Shown here in pieces: positions 36,127 through 56,505 of a stretch of DNA of 64,000 nt. The stretch's first letter is position 1, and every line of letters starts with the position of its first letter. The stretch is from Whalleya microplaca (Eukaryota > Ascomycota > Sordariomycetes > Xylariales > Xylariaceae), in NCBI GenBank assembly GCA_022497155.1, contig MU385737.1, positions 310,001 through 374,000 of the forward strand. Direction: 5' to 3'. The position numbers and the translations under genes were made by a program. The notes beneath the pieces were generated by a model. That model had not been told where the DNA came from and ran no database searches. It was given only the letters and a program-made list of their open reading frames with translations.

Positions 36127-38359
36127 TCCGAAAGGTTGATCGAATCGGGGAAGGTTTCAGTCAAACGAAGGTTGATAATAGAGTGTATATTAGTGAATAT
36201 ATTAGTGAAGAAGACGATTACGAGAATCAACACTACAACTATACGTTTAAATAATACCGGCATATATCCTGACTCGGGGACCTGATACTGACGTGTGTAG
36301 GAGACAATATGTGGCTGACTGTAAGCTCTAGGGAATTCTATTCATTATTCCATAGGAGTTCTTGACATATGTATGACTAGGAGCTCATATGAATTATTCT
36401 GCTACATGATGACTCGAACCCTGAGATGGAATCGCACAAATGGATTCGCATGTCTTGGAGACGCCTCAATATATCAAGTACTCTTGGGGTATGATATAGG
36501 AGGATCTATCAACTCTAGTCAGCGCGATAGAACAATGTATCGACCAGTGCAGGGTCCTTATCAGACGCCCTTACGAAAGTCATTCTACAGTGAGAGGTAA
36601 CAGTTACATATATGAAGTAACCTCTGTTTGCTGCGTTTTTATCAACCTTCACAATTTCTTTTCTATATCATGTCATTTACCTGTACATGATGCATCCACG
36701 TCGAATTGAAATCAGTCACATAAATTTCATCCTTTTATTATCCTACCAGAAAATAATATTGTCGTGTTTCTTGCCGTAATTATAGGTATGCCAACAAAAC
36801 GTCAACTCAGCCCCCCTCTCTTACAGCCCCACCAGCAGTGGTATGACAGGGCTTCACCATGGTGGCTCTCGGTTCACACGTACAGTCGACGCACTCGACC
36901 AGAGCCGTCATGACCAATGAGTTCCAAGCTTTGCTGGAGTACATATACTCATTATTTTGTCATGATCGGCCGTAAGAAGTCCAGCTCAGCTTGCCACAGG
37001 GTTACGAATGAAGTCTCATCACCACAGTACGTGTACAAAGTTCGATGCCGTCTCAGTTGATTGCCCCTTGATAGCATTCTATTGTACAACCTGAAGGTAT
37101 AAGGTAAACAAGCAAGTTATTTAAATGATCATTGCACTATTGAATGTCCTTCTGTCTCTCTATGTTTTAGCTTACGATGAAGCACGCTTTTTACGGCGCA
37201 CCATTCGAGCCAAAGCGGTCAGATGCCACCGCAACCGATTACATACGGGTCTAACTCACTCTACAATTAAATTATGCAAAACTCGATCAGGTATAGAAGT
37301 GTAGGTAGATTATTATCATTTAAACCAACAGGCGGCCATGTACCATTACGTACCATTCACAACACGACCACGGACTTCAGGCAACGAGCAGTCAAGAACT
37401 CAAGGAAAATGTTGGGAATTTAGATCACCTCACAGATAGCAACGCTCAAAAAAAAAAAAAAAGGAAAGCCGAGATCCCGTAGTTGGGCGCAGACCGTCGC
37501 CGTCTGTGGAGTCTTCGGATCGTCAGCACCATGCAACAACAATCGGGAACGGATGTGGGTCCCCGCACTGTCGACGTCCACCTTGGCATCGCCATACGTC
37601 CGTCGTCCGCCCCCTGCGCCCCTATTCACGAGAGCATATTTCCCGACTATTTCTCTAGTTACCGACGTCTGAATGCATTGACCCCGGCCATCATGAAGGA
37701 ACAAAATTGGCCTGAAGGTAACATGAATGGAAATGGCCGATTGCCCCAATCTCCTGCTGTGCCTTCAGTCCATTGCGCGATGGACAAGTGCTAAATATAT
37801 ATACATAGAGTTCTATAGGCTATCCTTAGAGAATCGTTGCGAATATCACCTTCTGTTTTGCCAACAATCCAAGTGCGGATAGTTCCTGGGGTAACCCAAC
37901 TCATAACCGTCATCCATCCCTCCTAGTTCAGCACTCCTCATCCTGGCCATATATACCCCGCCTCTTGCAAAAGCTCATGGCTTCGTATCTGGCTTAGGTT
38001 TGAAGATTAAGTAGACTGCAGCTTCCTATCCAGTATCTATATAGTATGCAGTAGACGAGGCACCAGCAACGGCAAAGAACCGGGGAACCGAGTGCTTCGA
38101 GCCGTTTGACTTCGGGGCAAACAACCCTCGCTCCATATGTCGGCAATTACGATGAAAGGCTTCGTCTATATTTGTGCGAGATAAGACTCTTCCTGCCGAT
38201 TGCTACTTACGGACTTACAGTCTTAGACTTCGCCTAAGATATTCATGTGTGGTAGCTTTCTAGTCAGCAAATCTGATTCAGAACCTCAGTATTTTCATGG
38301 TTACTATCGTTCATTCTCGTAAGAATAGAAAATCCGTTTGGTATAGCAACTATCCCTAA
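36127..38359. other. 2.2-kb intergenic region with a 15-base A run
   Basis: Contains the promoter of the unrecognised gene at its left end and a homopolymer of 15 A at 37448-37462. Open frames at 37420-37749 and 37483-37794 overlap on opposite strands and show no family resemblance, so I do not call them. Confidence 0.45.
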
Positions 38360-41300
38360 TCAGGCTCTGAGCCTTTCCCTCATTGCCCTATCAATTTCGT
38401 CGTCTCCTCTATGTACCATCTTTAGATACTGCTTGAAGTCCACAGACATCTGGCAAACCTGCTCGAAGTCCACTTTATCCAGGACAATCATATTACCTTC
38501 TTCTTTCTCACTCTCGTGGTGAAAACGGTACTCTGCCAAAGATACCGCGGTTTGAAAAGCTGCGCGATTTTCATAAATGTTAATATACATACGGCTGTAA
38601 TCTCGTTGGAGATTTTAAAAAGAGGTAAAAATGCGATAAAATTCGGTATGTAAGCACTCACCGTTGCGTATCTCACGCCCATTCCACGGTATTTTCTTCA
38701 TTTCGGAGTCATTTATCACGAAGTGCTTTGCACGAGATTCAACTATAATTGTATCCTTACGCTCTTTCTCGAGCTTATCAAAGAACTGTTTCCATATCCT
38801 CCTACGCTGAAGCTCGCCGAGGTCTTCGTAGTAGATTACTACATGAATTCGAGAGATGAAAGCGTCGTCGAAGGTTCCCACACGATTGGTAGTCAGGAAC
38901 AAAATACCCCTGTAATACTCTAGGCACCTTAGGAAGACTTCATACAACGTTAGTCAATCCCAACAGGTTTAATATATATATACTAATGAGGTTAAAAACA
39001 AACCTGCTACTAGAGTGTTTCGTTTTAGGTCCGAGACCATACGTCTTTCCAGCCAGACATCCGCTTCATCGAGGAGCATCACAGCACCCCAAGATTCGGC
39101 CAGTTGGAACCAGGATGACAGCCTATTCTCCATCATTTCTTCGTTGGTTCCAAAGTCCGCGCCGGTCAAAGCAAGAAGCGGCCGCTCGATAAGCTCTGAA
39201 ATGAATTCTGTTTTTGTCTTAGCAATCTTGTCTTAATGAGGTTTTTCCGTCTCTGTTGACTTGCCAGCGGTCTGTTACCGAAGTTAGTAGGGGATGTCCT
39301 TTGGTACTTGTCAGTTTTCATTCTTCTCACATATGTTTTCCCCACTCCAGGACCTCCGTGAAAAAGGAATATTTGGCCCTCCCCTTTTGTCTCAATGAAA
39401 TCTGCTCCCCAGATCTGATCTGATTTTCCAGGTGTGAACCTCGGGCTGCCTCGGGTCAGCATACTTTTGAACAATAGCCTTGATCATTCTCTTCCGCTCC
39501 TCTGGCATTACGAGCGTATCAATTGCTTTCGTGTTGATATTCGGAGGCTGGCAGTTTTCAACGTCCAACATTTCTATATAGCTTGATTAGATGGATCATC
39601 TCATGAGCTTTAAACGCCATATCGAATAACGCACCCCAAGTCCGAGACTTCAATGCGAATCCCATAAGCTGATTTGAGCAAAGAAGAATACGGTGTTGTC
39701 TGTCTGAATAATCAGCCGAAAGTTCGAGATCATCATCCTCTGGATTGATCAGGTCGTATTCCGCCCACGGAAATTGACTGGGGGGGGTGGGGTCGCAGCC
39801 CAAGACACTTGTGACATTTGCAGATGGCAAGGTCTCCTCCTATATCTTCAACTTGAAAATTCCCCATTGGATTATTTTGTAGAATGTTCCCGTGATTCTG
39901 GGACGGTGGACCAAACCCTTGGCTCTGGGGCGATGGACCAGACCGTTGGTTCTGGGGGTGCGGTGGACCAAACCCTTGATTCTGGGGCGGTGGACTTGGC
40001 CCTTGATTCTGCAGTGGAATATTCTCGTGTCTTAGGTAAGAACCGATGTCTATGACCACGCGACGATCAATCTGAGTAGACATTAGCTGAAATTAAGTTC
40101 TATTGAGATGTCTTGTATGCATTGTCTTTACCATCTTCCGGTCTGAAGAGCGACTTTGTCCAGAGTAGTGCCATTGTTGCGCCCCGGTGAGCATCCCGTA
40201 CCACTTACGCCCCCTCTGGATCAGTTCCTCTCGTGTGCTGCCTCTATCTGAAGCATCGACAATTTGCGATGATCTTCAGGTCCAAGATCGGGCGTTCACC
40301 GTCAAACGACGCAATCATCACCGTTATCTTGGACCGACGCACATATTGACCGTCAAAGCTGAGGTTCCATAGATTTATGTTATACGGTAGTAGTCGCTCG
40401 ACATCCCCATTTAAACGAACCGCTGCACCTGAGGCATGGATTTTCAACCCCTCGACGATATACGCGCTAGCCTTACCACCTTCGCCCTTTACGTATCCGT
40501 TGTCCCTGGCTTGTATAAGAGCCACATCATGGGAAACGTGCATACGGGAGGACTCTGCAAATGTCGCGCCAGTTCATCGTCAAGCTTTTGCCCGTATAAC
40601 TTGTTCTTCATCCAGAAGACAAGCTTTTTGACGTGATCAAATGCAACTTCCATATGCCCCTCAATGGGCAGTTGAGTCTGACTGTGAGGAACAACGGTAG
40701 TGGATTCCTGCCTATTAGTTGTTGCTGCTAAGTCTCCCTTCTGTTGGAAAGAATTTTGAAACCTCTCCAGTTCAGGTAGGCTATGAGCTAGGAAGAAGAA
40801 GGGGTACGTCGACTCCACAGTGTCTGCCGTCAGATTTATCCCAGGGTAATATTTGACCATATTCTGGAGCACGTTGATGAGCGGCTTGGATCTCAATGTC
40901 ACACACTGCGTAATAAATTTAAATTCGACCCCTCGGTTGCGCAAAAATCCGGCTCTCGCGATTCTCTCCCGCTCTGTCTTCGTTCTAGAGCGACTGGGTC
41001 GGTGATTAGTTACCAGGAGAGTGTTAATTTCGGCGATCGCCTTCCCTACGTGAGCTTTCATCCCCTTCCAGTTTCTAGGAAAGTTGAGATTGCCTTGCTG
41101 TCACTTGCGAGTGATATATTCTTCTGGGTAGGTCCACCTTCGTCATCGCCTTGAATATGGGCGTGGCACTTAGGGCAAATATCAATGTCGAATTGAAGGA
41201 GATTTGAGTGGCTAGATCCTGTTATAGGGCATGTGACATCTGATTCGAATGAATGTCGCTCCTGGCCGCGCTTTGATGCTTTCTTCTCGACTATTTTTAA

Positions 41301-41441
41301 CATCTGCTCATTTCCGGCGTCAGCTGCGTCTGCCATCTTCGGGCTTATAGTGCTCAGTTGTGATGGAGCTTCTAGTTTGGTCGTATCCTCTATCGGCAAG
41401 CTTTCGAGAGCATCTCCGTATGATTCTAGCGCAGGTTCCAT
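38360..41441 (-). pseudogene. AAA+ ATPase relic of the fungal DUF7025/AAA type
   Basis: Starting at ATG 41441, family segments appear in the right order. First comes an N-terminal region with CPITGSSHSN, then a DUF7025-like middle (MMWLLYKPGT, then FDGERPI and ELIQRGRKWYG). A Pro/Gln/Gly-rich linker (QNQGFGPP repeats) follows. Last is the AAA module, with Walker A (HGGPGVGKT), Walker B (VMLLDEADVWLE), sensor TTNRVGTF and arginine finger FISRIHV, ending at 38360. Reading frame changes that no GT-AG intron explains occur near 41,071, 40,500, 40,265, 39,785 (in a G run) and 39,440. True introns remain visible within the AAA part. Intact relatives are soluble ATPases of unknown role, often near NLR genes. 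The ATPase motifs are unbroken individually, but the full chain cannot be made as it stands. Assembly indels are an alternative for the homopolymer case. Confidence 0.75.
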
Positions 41442-41991
41442 GTTATTGGCGCAAAAAATCCCGCTACAACACAGTTTCGCATCGATTGAAGAGCACACCT
41501 ATTGGCGCGTGAATGGAAAAGTGTAAAGTTAAAGTGATCTGGACGTCTATCTGAGGCTTTATAGACGATACTATCCCTATCATAGGGAAAATCTCCGTTA
41601 GTTTTACTACTAAAGTATGCCGCGGATATTTAACCGATTTGCGATGCCGCCTGTGATGAGATTTGATCTATGTTCGATATCGTTTCCCCTCAAATTCCAG
41701 GCGGCTAGATGTGAGGCCTCAATGGTGCACTTGTTCTGGCCCCTATCCCCATGACGTATTCATTGATAAGTGACCTGGAATGGCCCATTCATCTTCCATG
41801 TCCTGCGTTTGAGGTGGCGTGGGAATGATACACAGTGGCTTTTACGAGCCTATCACTACCCTCCTCCATATTACTCTGCATCAAATGAATGGTGGCCAAC
41901 AATATATTTATGACTCCGCCACTAATTATAAGACCCTTCCTGTAAACTACTGGCGTAGATAGAAACGTAGCACTTGAGTTTGGATCAAACC
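41442..41991. other. Divergent promoter region, AAA relic and DUF7708 gene
   Basis: About 550 bases separate the two oppositely directed start codons, so the promoters are shared or back to back. No additional open frame or repeat is evident. Confidence 0.5.
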
Positions 41992-43993
41992 ATGACTAAA
42001 GACCACTTTGACCCTGTAGTAGTCGGGATCGTGAGGCGATACAGTGATGAAATTGCAGGCGCTATTCCAGAAAACGTACTCGAGCGATCTGTAGCTGCGT
42101 ATGAGGCAGCTCTTCAGGTTGATGAGAACAAACCAACAGTCTGGAGACACTGGCTTCGATTTGATACCCCTGAGCCGTAAGCACCTGAGACATGCTGGAG
42201 GTCCATTGACGAGTTTTAACTGACATCTATTGACAGAGACCCGGTTGTAGCAAGCCTCCAAGTTGAAGCGAAAGAGGCCGCCGACCTTTGGCGAAGATTG
42301 AAACTTGACATTGGCGATCTAGGGCCTTCCGGAGACCAGGTCCCGACCGTGGAAACACTATGGGCTGCAGTTCACCAAGCTCGAGTTCAGTGGGATGAGA
42401 AAAGCGAGAAAGGCTTCGGGCGAGCCAAAACGCACTTCTTCTCGTTCCTGGAGACCATGGAAGCACACAAATATCTTTTCAGCATCATCCCGAATGGTGA
42501 TAAGTATACAAGTCTCGTCACCGGGGTCATCACCTCAATTGTAAAAGTAGGTAATATTGTTCAGTCTACAACGTAAGCTAACAGTTTTATAAATAGGCAT
42601 CTGTCAACCATGAGGCTATCGCGGAAGGATTCTCGCGAGCTCTACAGGGAATTAGTAGAGATCTTAACTTCGTTCGGAGAGGCACACGGATGTGTAACAC
42701 ATCAGAAATGAAAGGTCATGTGGTCCTTCTTTATCGGGAAGTGTTTACCTTCCTTAGCTATACTATGAAGTGGTACAGTTCCTCTTGGAATCGTTTCAAG
42801 AAGGCATTCGATAACAGATTCTACGACAAACACGTTGAAGGTAGAGTTAAAAGTATCCAAGGCCTTGTTCAGCGTGTTCGTGACGAAATGAAGTTGGCCA
42901 GTGATGGATTGGTTCAAAATATCCATTCGGAACAAAGGGCTGGCTTTATTGAAACCCGTAGTCGAATAGAGGAACTTGATGATAAGTTAGATAGATTTGT
43001 TCGCATGATCGGACAACAGATGTCCAAGACGATGATGGCAAACGCTCAGCACGGTAAGAGATTGCTACGATTCTATATGGTTGTATGGTGTTTCAGTCGC
43101 TAAATCTTTCAAGAACTGAGCGATTCGGCGCAAAAACACATATCAATGGAAAATATAGACGGTACTGTGCGAATCATGGGGACAGACTCAGGTATACGAA
43201 TCGCGGATTTCCCATAGATTGATTAAGACAAGGCTAACGCGGTCAAGATCGCAACGAAATTACCGCTATGAGGAGAAGACAAGACATAGAACAGTTAAAG
43301 ACATTACTTGCTCCATTTTCTCAAAATGGAGTTGAGGAAATGTTCCAAGACTCCGTCTCTAGTAGAATGCCGCTCATTCCAAACGAAGTCTCCGTCGACA
43401 TTCAGCAATGGGCCAAGTCGCGAGATTCAAGTCTGCTATGGGTAGAAGGACCTGCACATGGGTCATTCGAGGACGCTATTTCCAGCATCGGGGCTCGAAT
43501 CTGGGCTATTTCTGAGGAAGCTGGCATTGCGTGCATTGGCTTCTTCGCCAAGCCCAAATACGCATTTGAGTCTCAGGGAGGATCGATCAAGGATGCCAGC
43601 ATTGTTTCTATGCTTTATTCACTTATCATGCAACTCATCAACATTGCACAAAATGCATTCGAGCCGTTCGACAGCCTCACAGGAGATAAACTGCAACGGC
43701 TAGATGGCACGATGCAAAGCATCCCGACAGCACTTGAAATCCTAAAAGCCTGCTTGTCCAGCATCGAGCCCGGACTGATATGTATCTTATGCGGGTTTGA
43801 GCTTGTGGATTGTCGGGAGAATCTTACCACGCTCATCGAAGTGATAGAGCTTTTGAGAGATCAGTCCGCTGAACGCAGAGTAAAGGTGCTTGTTCTAAGT
43901 TGTGGAAACTGCGAGCCTTGGCTGCCACAACAAACTCAAGACAGCGTTCAGATGCTTCAAGGATGGTGCTGGGCAGAGGGCGTTCTCCATTAG
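41992..43993 (+). CDS. DUF7708 STAND/NLR-like protein with degenerate P-loop, five exons
   Basis: Exons are 41992-42176, 42237-42546, 42597-43053, 43114-43191 and 43248-43993, with four introns of 50-60 bases, giving 591 residues. Residues about 60-240 match the fungal DUF7708 pattern: a helical region with FFSFLETMEAHKYLFSIIPNGD, then KYTSLVTGVITSIVK and ASVNHEAIAEGF. A coiled-coil-like stretch follows (EERIEELDDKLDRF-type spacing near 285-310). The C-terminal part begins DSSLLWVEGPAHGS, where an NLR or NACHT ATPase would carry its GxxxxGK loop, but no lysine is present. It then ends without the ankyrin, TPR or WD repeats usual in full-length NLRs. DUF7708 commonly forms the N-terminus of fungal NLR-like proteins tied to non-self recognition. 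All exons are intact. Whether it is a truncated NLR or a complete short form is open. Confidence 0.8.
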
Positions 43994-44160
43994 CCGGGGC
44001 GGTGGCGGCGAGTGATATCAACGCACGTCTGGATGTGGCATGACAGTATGGGCTTATTCTCGGTGTAGGCATTGTAATAGGGTCGTGGTATTACTGGGTA
44101 ATCAAGGGTATAAGACATGCCCAGTCTCTTTTCTTTTTCCAATACGCAGCCATAGCAATG

Positions 44161-44292
44161 TTGAAATTCAGGGTTTGTGAGACTTGATTGACCTAAGGTT
44201 CAGCTACTCCCGAGTGGCAGATGGCCTATTATATATTCACAATGCTACTATTCGTGCCTTGTACTGTGCCAGTCCTCGACCCCCAATTCAAC
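44161..44292 (+). repeat. 132-bp direct repeat, copy A
   Basis: This copy aligns with 44686-44818 with roughly 84 percent identity by eye and few small gaps. Both copies lie in the same orientation downstream of the DUF7708 gene, about 525 bases apart. Most mismatches are transitions. I do not recognise the element. Confidence 0.75.
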
Positions 44293-44685
44293 AAGCAAGA
44301 CAGTTATCACACAATACAGTTACGTTGCCTTCGATTGAAAGAGTTTATTATTAGTTATAAGGTTATACCCTTTCGATTGATGGGTATTGGCTCCCTCCAT
44401 CCATATATTTAAGTCTTTCACCCTACCCCATGACAGTATCAAGATATCCATTTGACAGTTAGGTAATTTCTGTCGCAAAATACGACGCCGTTATTGCTGC
44501 AAATTTATGACGCCTGATATACCTATCCCGCGACAAAGATCCAATGCCATCAATCATGCAGCCAAACTACACCACAACGAACCTCACCACCCCGAAGAGA
44601 TCCCATCGCCTCAAAGAGCAACAACACACCAACCCATCAGGAACATGTACAGTGGCCGAGTGGGTATCACTAGGTAAGTGTCATA

Positions 44686-44818
44686 TTGAAATACAGGGTT
44701 AATGAGGCTTAGATTGACTTGAGGTTCAGCTATTCTAGAGTGGCAAATGGCCTGTTATATATACACAATGCTACTACGTGCCTTGTACTGTACCAGTCCT
44801 TGACCCTCAAATTCAACA
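44686..44818 (+). repeat. 132-bp direct repeat, copy B
   Basis: Partner of 44161-44292. The best-kept part is TGCTACT through TTCAACA. Similarity stops abruptly at the right end (AGCAAG in copy A against TGTCAC in copy B), which suggests a defined unit. Confidence 0.75.
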
Positions 44819-45996
44819 TGTCACGATAGGGGTAGTTGTTATTTACACATATTAATATAGAGCTCAGATAAATAGCCATTCCGAGTGCTCTGTATTTAAA
44901 TAGGATCCCCTCACACACTGGGAGAAGATCACTTAGATAATAATAACAACTAACTGACTACTTACGATCACGGCAGCACTCAAATGACAATTACACACGC
45001 AACAACTGTGATACGAAGTATCTACGAAAATCTCACTCACACAGCCAAGATCACCAGGTCAAATATCGATCGATATACGTATCAACTCAAGTCAATTAAC
45101 TACTCTCTCCCTCCCTCTCTGCCGAGGCTTCGAGCAGGCATGTAAATAGGCTAGGAATATATTGCACCACCACCGCGCCACCATCACCATAGCACACCGT
45201 ACCGCACCCACTCCTTTCACGCCATTCCCGTACCCGTGTCAACTCAGTATGTATGTACCGCACCATACCGACCGGGCGAAATTAAAAAAAGCAAACGCAG
45301 CGCAACGCCCATCTAATGCAATATCTTCTGAGTAGCCGTGTATGCAGCTTTGCACGGCCCCGCATTATCATCGTCAACACTAACAGTCCTCTGACCGACC
45401 AACCGACCAAGTTGGAGGTAAAGGCGAATCTGAAGGTGTGGGGGTGGAGAGGAAATAGTGGTGGAGAAAAAAAAAAATAACAATCGTCTTTGTAATCATA
45501 CATAAATGCGCGCATGAAGTAATAACAGCAGCCTCCGATGTGCTCCCTCGCCAGACAAAACACTCAGACAGATGAACAACAGACTCCCATCTCCCTCTAT
45601 ATCAGATGATGAAGTAAGTGAAGAGTAGTAGTAGTAAATATCCCGCGCCTTGCTGCCTCGACCCCTTGCTCCAGACATAGATAGATAGACAGACAGTGGT
45701 TGTCGCCGTGCGTAACGTATGTAGGAGAAACAGGCCATGATGCCACCGAGAAACGCCGTCCGTATGACACACGATACGCCCCGAGTACCTCTTTTCTTTT
45801 CCGCAGATGAATGCAGCACGCAAGAACTCCGAAATAGAGCGCCCCTTGGGTTGGAAAGCATGGAACCACCGGCTTCCTTCCTTATACATGCATATATGAC
45901 CCCTCGTAAGCGCCGCCGACCTGGTCGAATTTCATTCGATCCACCATGAGAACCGTCTCTGCCGTATTTTCCCATCCATTAAGTCCAGTCCAGTTT

Positions 45997-55484
<9,488 letters not shown>

Positions 55485-56505
55485 TCATTCATCGGGCTCA
55501 ACTCGAGCCTTTCGTTTTCGCCGCTTCTTGTTGAGCAGCTTATCGACTTCCTTTGCCCCTCTCATTCTCAGGCTCATCTCTTTCATCATGTCGCCCCATA
55601 CGACCTCACCCTTGCATCTGGGACAATGGCCGGATATCGGGATGATGTGTTCACCATTCTCTTCTCCAAGCATATGTCTGCTCCAGCAAGATACATGGCC
55701 AGTCCCCTCACAGCCCGTGCTTGAGCAAGTTGCGTAGAGGCCCTGACCAGGCGCAAGAGCCTCCCCGCAGACGACACAGTCGCCTTCCCTCTCAAATTGA
55801 TATAGCGACTGTGTCTTGGCCACATAATCCTTCATTGGGGCGTAATCCAGGGGCAGAGCATGGATGCCCCACGATTCATCTGGCCCGTTCGATGGGGAAG
55901 GGCTTCTTGTATTTCTTCCTGCACTCACCTCTGAAGGCCCAAAGTCTGTCAAAATCGGAATTGTGTCTCGGATGGGCTCGTCTACTGTGTCACACCACTT
56001 CTTCCATGCAGCGTAGACGTCGGGGAGGAAGAAATGGAGCGTCAGCGGCCACCTGGTGAAGCTTGGAACGCGCAGTAGGAGATGGATGTTTGACAGGATG
56101 GAAGTAATGGTATGGCGCGGGCGCTTGGGCTGCCCGCTTCGCTTCTTCTGGGTGGCGTGCGTTATTCGAGAGGTCGACGGGATATGTAGCGTCTTGTGAG
56201 AGTTGCTAAGAGCCCACCTAAGCACAGTCAGCACTTATACATAAGAGTTACACAGCTTGGACGACGTACTCAAATTTCAAGGCTGCCACCATGCCGGGAA
56301 AGCCGGAGACGATGCCAACCATTTGCCACGGTCTCAGTTTGTTTCGCGATGTGCGGGCAGCACCTCCTTTGGCCTCGCCATTATGTTGTTTCAATCGCCT
56401 GGGCGGGTTGGGCGTCGAGCCAATATAGAGCGACGCATGACGGACAGACGATCGCAAAATATAGACGGTGTATAAGGGAGGAATAGGCCTCGACTGAGCA
56501 GCCAT
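55485..56505 (-). CDS. SLX1: SLX1 structure-specific endonuclease catalytic subunit, two exons
   Basis: Exons are 56505-56270 and 56217-55485 with one 52-base intron (GTACGT donor), giving 322 residues. The N-terminus is a GIY-YIG nuclease domain: [28 protein letters not shown] and the late KFEW glutamate. This is the layout of Slx1 proteins. The C-terminal half ends in the Slx1-type RING-like zinc finger. It begins [18 protein letters not shown], continues with HVSCW, and closes with [12 protein letters not shown] basic tail ([11 protein letters not shown]) follows. With its partner Slx4 it resolves branched DNA such as stalled forks and Holliday junctions in the nucleus. The length is normal for filamentous fungi and I see no damage. 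Confidence 0.95.

Larger units (their letters stand above)
43994..45996. other. Intergenic with direct repeat pair; 3' flank of KDM5 gene
   Basis: Holds the two 132-bp repeats. To the right lies a C/A-rich stretch with CACC repeats (45,165-45,260) and the 3' untranslated region of the KDM5 gene. Overlapping open frames around 45,500-45,975 are AT/pyrimidine-rich artefacts of that region. Confidence 0.5.

Noticed and set aside
36405..36470. Second tRNA-like TCGAACC motif on the minus strand
   Set aside because: The T-stem has only one good pair and no acceptor stem can be found.
37420..37794. Overlapping open frames of about 105 codons on both strands
   Set aside because: They overlap each other, include sequence next to a poly-A run and have no family resemblance.
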